DNA of 43,734 nucleotides, taken from a virus. Numbering within the stretch: position 1 is the first letter of the stretch; the number at the start of each line of letters is the position of its first letter. The stretch lies in the IMG/VR virus record IMGVR_UViG_3300025096_000042, positions 1 through 43,734 of that record; one strand, given 5' to 3'. The notes below the pieces were generated by a model. That model was not told where the DNA came from and searched no databases. It saw only the letters and a list, made by a program, of their open reading frames with translations. The translations under genes were made by a program, and so were the position numbers. Shown in pieces: positions 41,855 to 43,734 of the stretch.

Positions 41855-43734
41855 ATGGCAGAGCGTGTAGTTAGCCCCGGCGTATTTACCCGCGAACGAG
41901 ATTTATCTTTCTTAGAGCAAGGTGTGGCTAACATCGGTGCAGCTTTTGTTGGCGTTACTCAGAAAGGTCCAGCATTCGTTCCAGTGATTGTCGATACCCA
42001 GAATGAATTTGAAAGTAGATTCGGTAAAGCAGACGAATACAGTTATCTTGGATATACTGTTCAAAATTATTTACAAGAAGCACAATCAGCAACCGTGGTT
42101 CGTGTTCTTGGATTAGGTGGCTATCAAAAAACAGTAGCTAAAACCGCTGCGTTAGTTGTTAGTGACGCGTCTACTTCGGACTCTGAGAGAGTATTGGCTG
42201 TTTTCCATCCAACTACTAGTGGGTCAGCTATCACTGCAGCTTCAGTCACGCTTGGGGATGGTGCTGCTAAGTTTACCGACATGACCATTGCATTGACTAC
42301 TTCGAATGGTGTTGAAACTTGGTCAGGAGTAAATGCTTCTGGTTCAAGTGCTAATAGTATAGCTAATTCAATAGGAACTAATCCATATTCAACGAAAGGG
42401 GCATATGTATATTCTTATTTCCCAGATGCAACCGATGGATTAAACGGTGGCATCGCGGAAGCGGATACCCGGGCGAGTCCAGCTAATTCATCCGCTCAAT
42501 TGGACTTCACTGGTGTAGATTATAGTAACGCATCAACGCCGTGGATTCGTTCACAAGCAATTGGTGGTACACGAACTAATCTCTTTAAGGTTCATACTTT
42601 GGCTGATGGTTCAAATGCAAATAAAGCTGTTAAGATTTCAATTCAATCTATTAAATATCGAGTGACAGATGGCGAGTTTGGTACGTTTACATTATTGGTT
42701 AGAGCTGGTGATGATACCGATGCTAATACAGAAGTTTTAGAAGATTATCGGAATCTAACTCTCGATCCAAATAGTTCAGACTTTATTGCTAGACGGATCG
42801 GAAACAGCGCTCCATATACAGATGATGTAACCGCTGAAACTTATTATCAAGGAGATTATTCAAACCGAAGTAGATATATTAGAATTGAATTAAGTGAAGA
42901 TATGCTTACTGGTAATTTGTCAGAACTTGCACTACCTTATGGGTTTGCTGGTGTGAGTGCACCATATCTTGTTGCCTCCTTCGGCGCCCACGCCACAGTC
43001 AAACCAAGGGTAATTCAAACTGTTTGGTCCGATGGAAATGCTCTTGGAACAGTTACGTCTGATGTGGGTTATGCCGCTGGTCAACAACGGGATGCTAAGA
43101 AATTCTATGGATATGACTATACTGCTACGAACCACACAAACCAAAGTTATCTTGCTCCCCTTCCAACTGGACACACAGCCGTAAGTTATGCTCCATTGCC
43201 GGGAGTAGTGGTCGGTTCCGCTACTACAGCTGTAACCGAATTCTCACTTGATAATATAGCGGATGGTGGCTCGATTACAGCCGCCGAAGTTGAAGGAACT
43301 AATTTGAGTATTTCAAATACAGATCATCAGCTATATCGTAAGTTTACAGTTCCGATGCAGGGTGGATTTGATGGACACGCACCACATCGTGAAAGAAAAA
43401 TGGGCACTTCTATTGTTGCTAGCAACACGCAAGGATTTGATTTAACAAATTCCACATCTTCCGGTTCAGTAGCCTATAAACAAGCTATTGACGCAATTAA
43501 GAATCCCGAATCATTTGATATTAATTTGTTAGTGATTCCTGGGGTTAACTACGAACAACACCCATATGTTACTCAGTACGCAATTGATGTATGTGAGGAT
43601 AGACAGGATTGTTTCTATATTATGGATCTGGTAAGTTATGGCGCAACTATTTCGACAGCCAATTCAACGGCAGCATTACTTGATACAAATTACGCTGCTG
43701 GTTGGTATCCGTGGGTTAAAGTCTTAAATAGTAA
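41855..43734 (+). CDS. Tail sheath protein, gp18-like, truncated by window end
   Basis: Contractile sheath subunit. The start (AERVVSPGVFTRERDLSFL, then GAAFVGVTQKGPAFVP) is the classic N-terminus of T4-type sheath proteins. The frame stays open for 626 codons to the window edge, with the conserved region VIPGVNYEQHPYV and AGWYPWVKV near the end. The 3' part lies outside, so length cannot be judged; T4 gp18 is 659 residues. An ACGGAGA Shine-Dalgarno lies about 9 nt before the ATG. Its presence establishes a contractile-tailed (myovirus-type) phage. Confidence 0.92.
   Translation, partial: MAERVVSPGVFTRERDLSFLEQGVANIGAAFVGVTQKGPAFVPVIVDTQNEFESRFGKADEYSYLGYTVQNYLQEAQSATVVRVLGLGGYQKTVAKTAALVVSDASTSDSERVLAVFHPTTSGSAITAASVTLGDGAAKFTDMTIALTTSNGVETWSGVNASGSSANSIANSIGTNPYSTKGAYVYSYFPDATDGLNGGIAEADTRASPANSSAQLDFTGVDYSNASTPWIRSQAIGGTRTNLFKVHTLADGSNANKAVKISIQSIKYRVTDGEFGTFTLLVRAGDDTDANTEVLEDYRNLTLDPNSSDFIARRIGNSAPYTDDVTAETYYQGDYSNRSRYIRIELSEDMLTGNLSELALPYGFAGVSAPYLVASFGAHATVKPRVIQTVWSDGNALGTVTSDVGYAAGQQRDAKKFYGYDYTATNHTNQSYLAPLPTGHTAVSYAPLPGVVVGSATTAVTEFSLDNIADGGSITAAEVEGTNLSISNTDHQLYRKFTVPMQGGFDGHAPHRERKMGTSIVASNTQGFDLTNSTSSGSVAYKQAIDAIKNPESFDINLLVIPGVNYEQHPYVTQYAIDVCEDRQDCFYIMDLVSYGATISTANSTAALLDTNYAAGWYPWVKVLNS

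Noticed and set aside
1-43734. T4 late promoter TATAAATA on the coding strand before genes
   Set aside because: I did not find it at suitable distances before the genes examined; the recurring element is its reverse complement in sense orientation.
1-43734. CRISPR arrays, insertion sequences, integrase, tRNA genes
   Set aside because: No regularly spaced direct repeats, transposase or integrase motifs, or tRNA-like folds were seen on either strand.

Overview
The window is a 43.7 kb piece of a tailed-phage genome. It is a T4-like (contractile-tail, myovirus-type) phage of the kind recovered from marine metagenomes. The evidence is a nearly complete T4-type head, neck and tail gene set: large terminase, portal, prohead protease, scaffold, major capsid protein, gp13/gp14/gp15-like neck proteins and tail sheath. 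With it come a gp46/gp47-type recombination nuclease, a Toprim primase, and several small proteins I recall as recurrent in marine T4-like phages. The DNA is AT-rich and almost fully coding. All genes are on the + strand except a two-gene island at 38103-39013. I see no tRNA, CRISPR array, integrase or insertion sequence. The host is not identified. A secreted c-type cytochrome gene implies a diderm bacterium with a cytochrome c maturation system.

Layout. 4-10254: tail or baseplate structural proteins, starting with a 2201-residue multidomain protein (low-complexity N-terminus, Cys-rich modules, Ig-like regions, LamG-like region). 10269-14790: DNA metabolism, with a PD-(D/E)XK nuclease, a primase, and a single-chain fusion of SbcD-like nuclease and SbcC-like ATPase (gp47+gp46). 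14832-23206: host recognition, with a 2197-residue tail fibre ending in an S74-type intramolecular chaperone, a Cys-rich partner and a zinc-ribbon protein. 23240-27171: an unusual multidomain enzyme (NMNAT-like, HNH-like and KxDG ligase-like), a zinc-ribbon protein and a coiled-coil membrane protein. 27175-37576: DNA packaging and head. This holds the terminase, portal, core-like proteins, protease, a nucleotidyltransferase and a phage copy of ribosomal protein bS21 that ends at a terminator. Scaffold and major capsid protein follow and end at a strong UUCG-loop terminator. 37664-39082: an accessory cassette with a secreted mono-haem cytochrome c domain on + and a HAD phosphatase plus a 60-residue protein on -. 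39112-43734: neck proteins and the tail sheath, cut by the window end.

How it fits together. The head proteins assemble around the acidic scaffold. The protease then probably trims L-x-E sites; one lies in the capsid protein, and two small proteins have N-terminal helices ending in the same motif. Terminase fills the head through the portal, and the neck proteins join it to the sheathed tail. The accessory genes (bS21, cytochrome c, the NMNAT/HNH/ligase-like fusion and the HAD phosphatase) look aimed at host translation, respiration and nucleic-acid or NAD chemistry.

Most novel signals: (1) a stand-alone exported cytochrome c domain between major capsid and neck genes, with its own promoter-like element and Shine-Dalgarno; (2) the NMNAT-HNH-ligase-like fusion; (3) an about 35-residue module with an NPxT core found twice in that fusion and once at the C-terminus of the HAD phosphatase; (4) a sense-oriented TATTTATAG-like element upstream of several transcription units. 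All functional assignments come from reading motifs; no database search was run.
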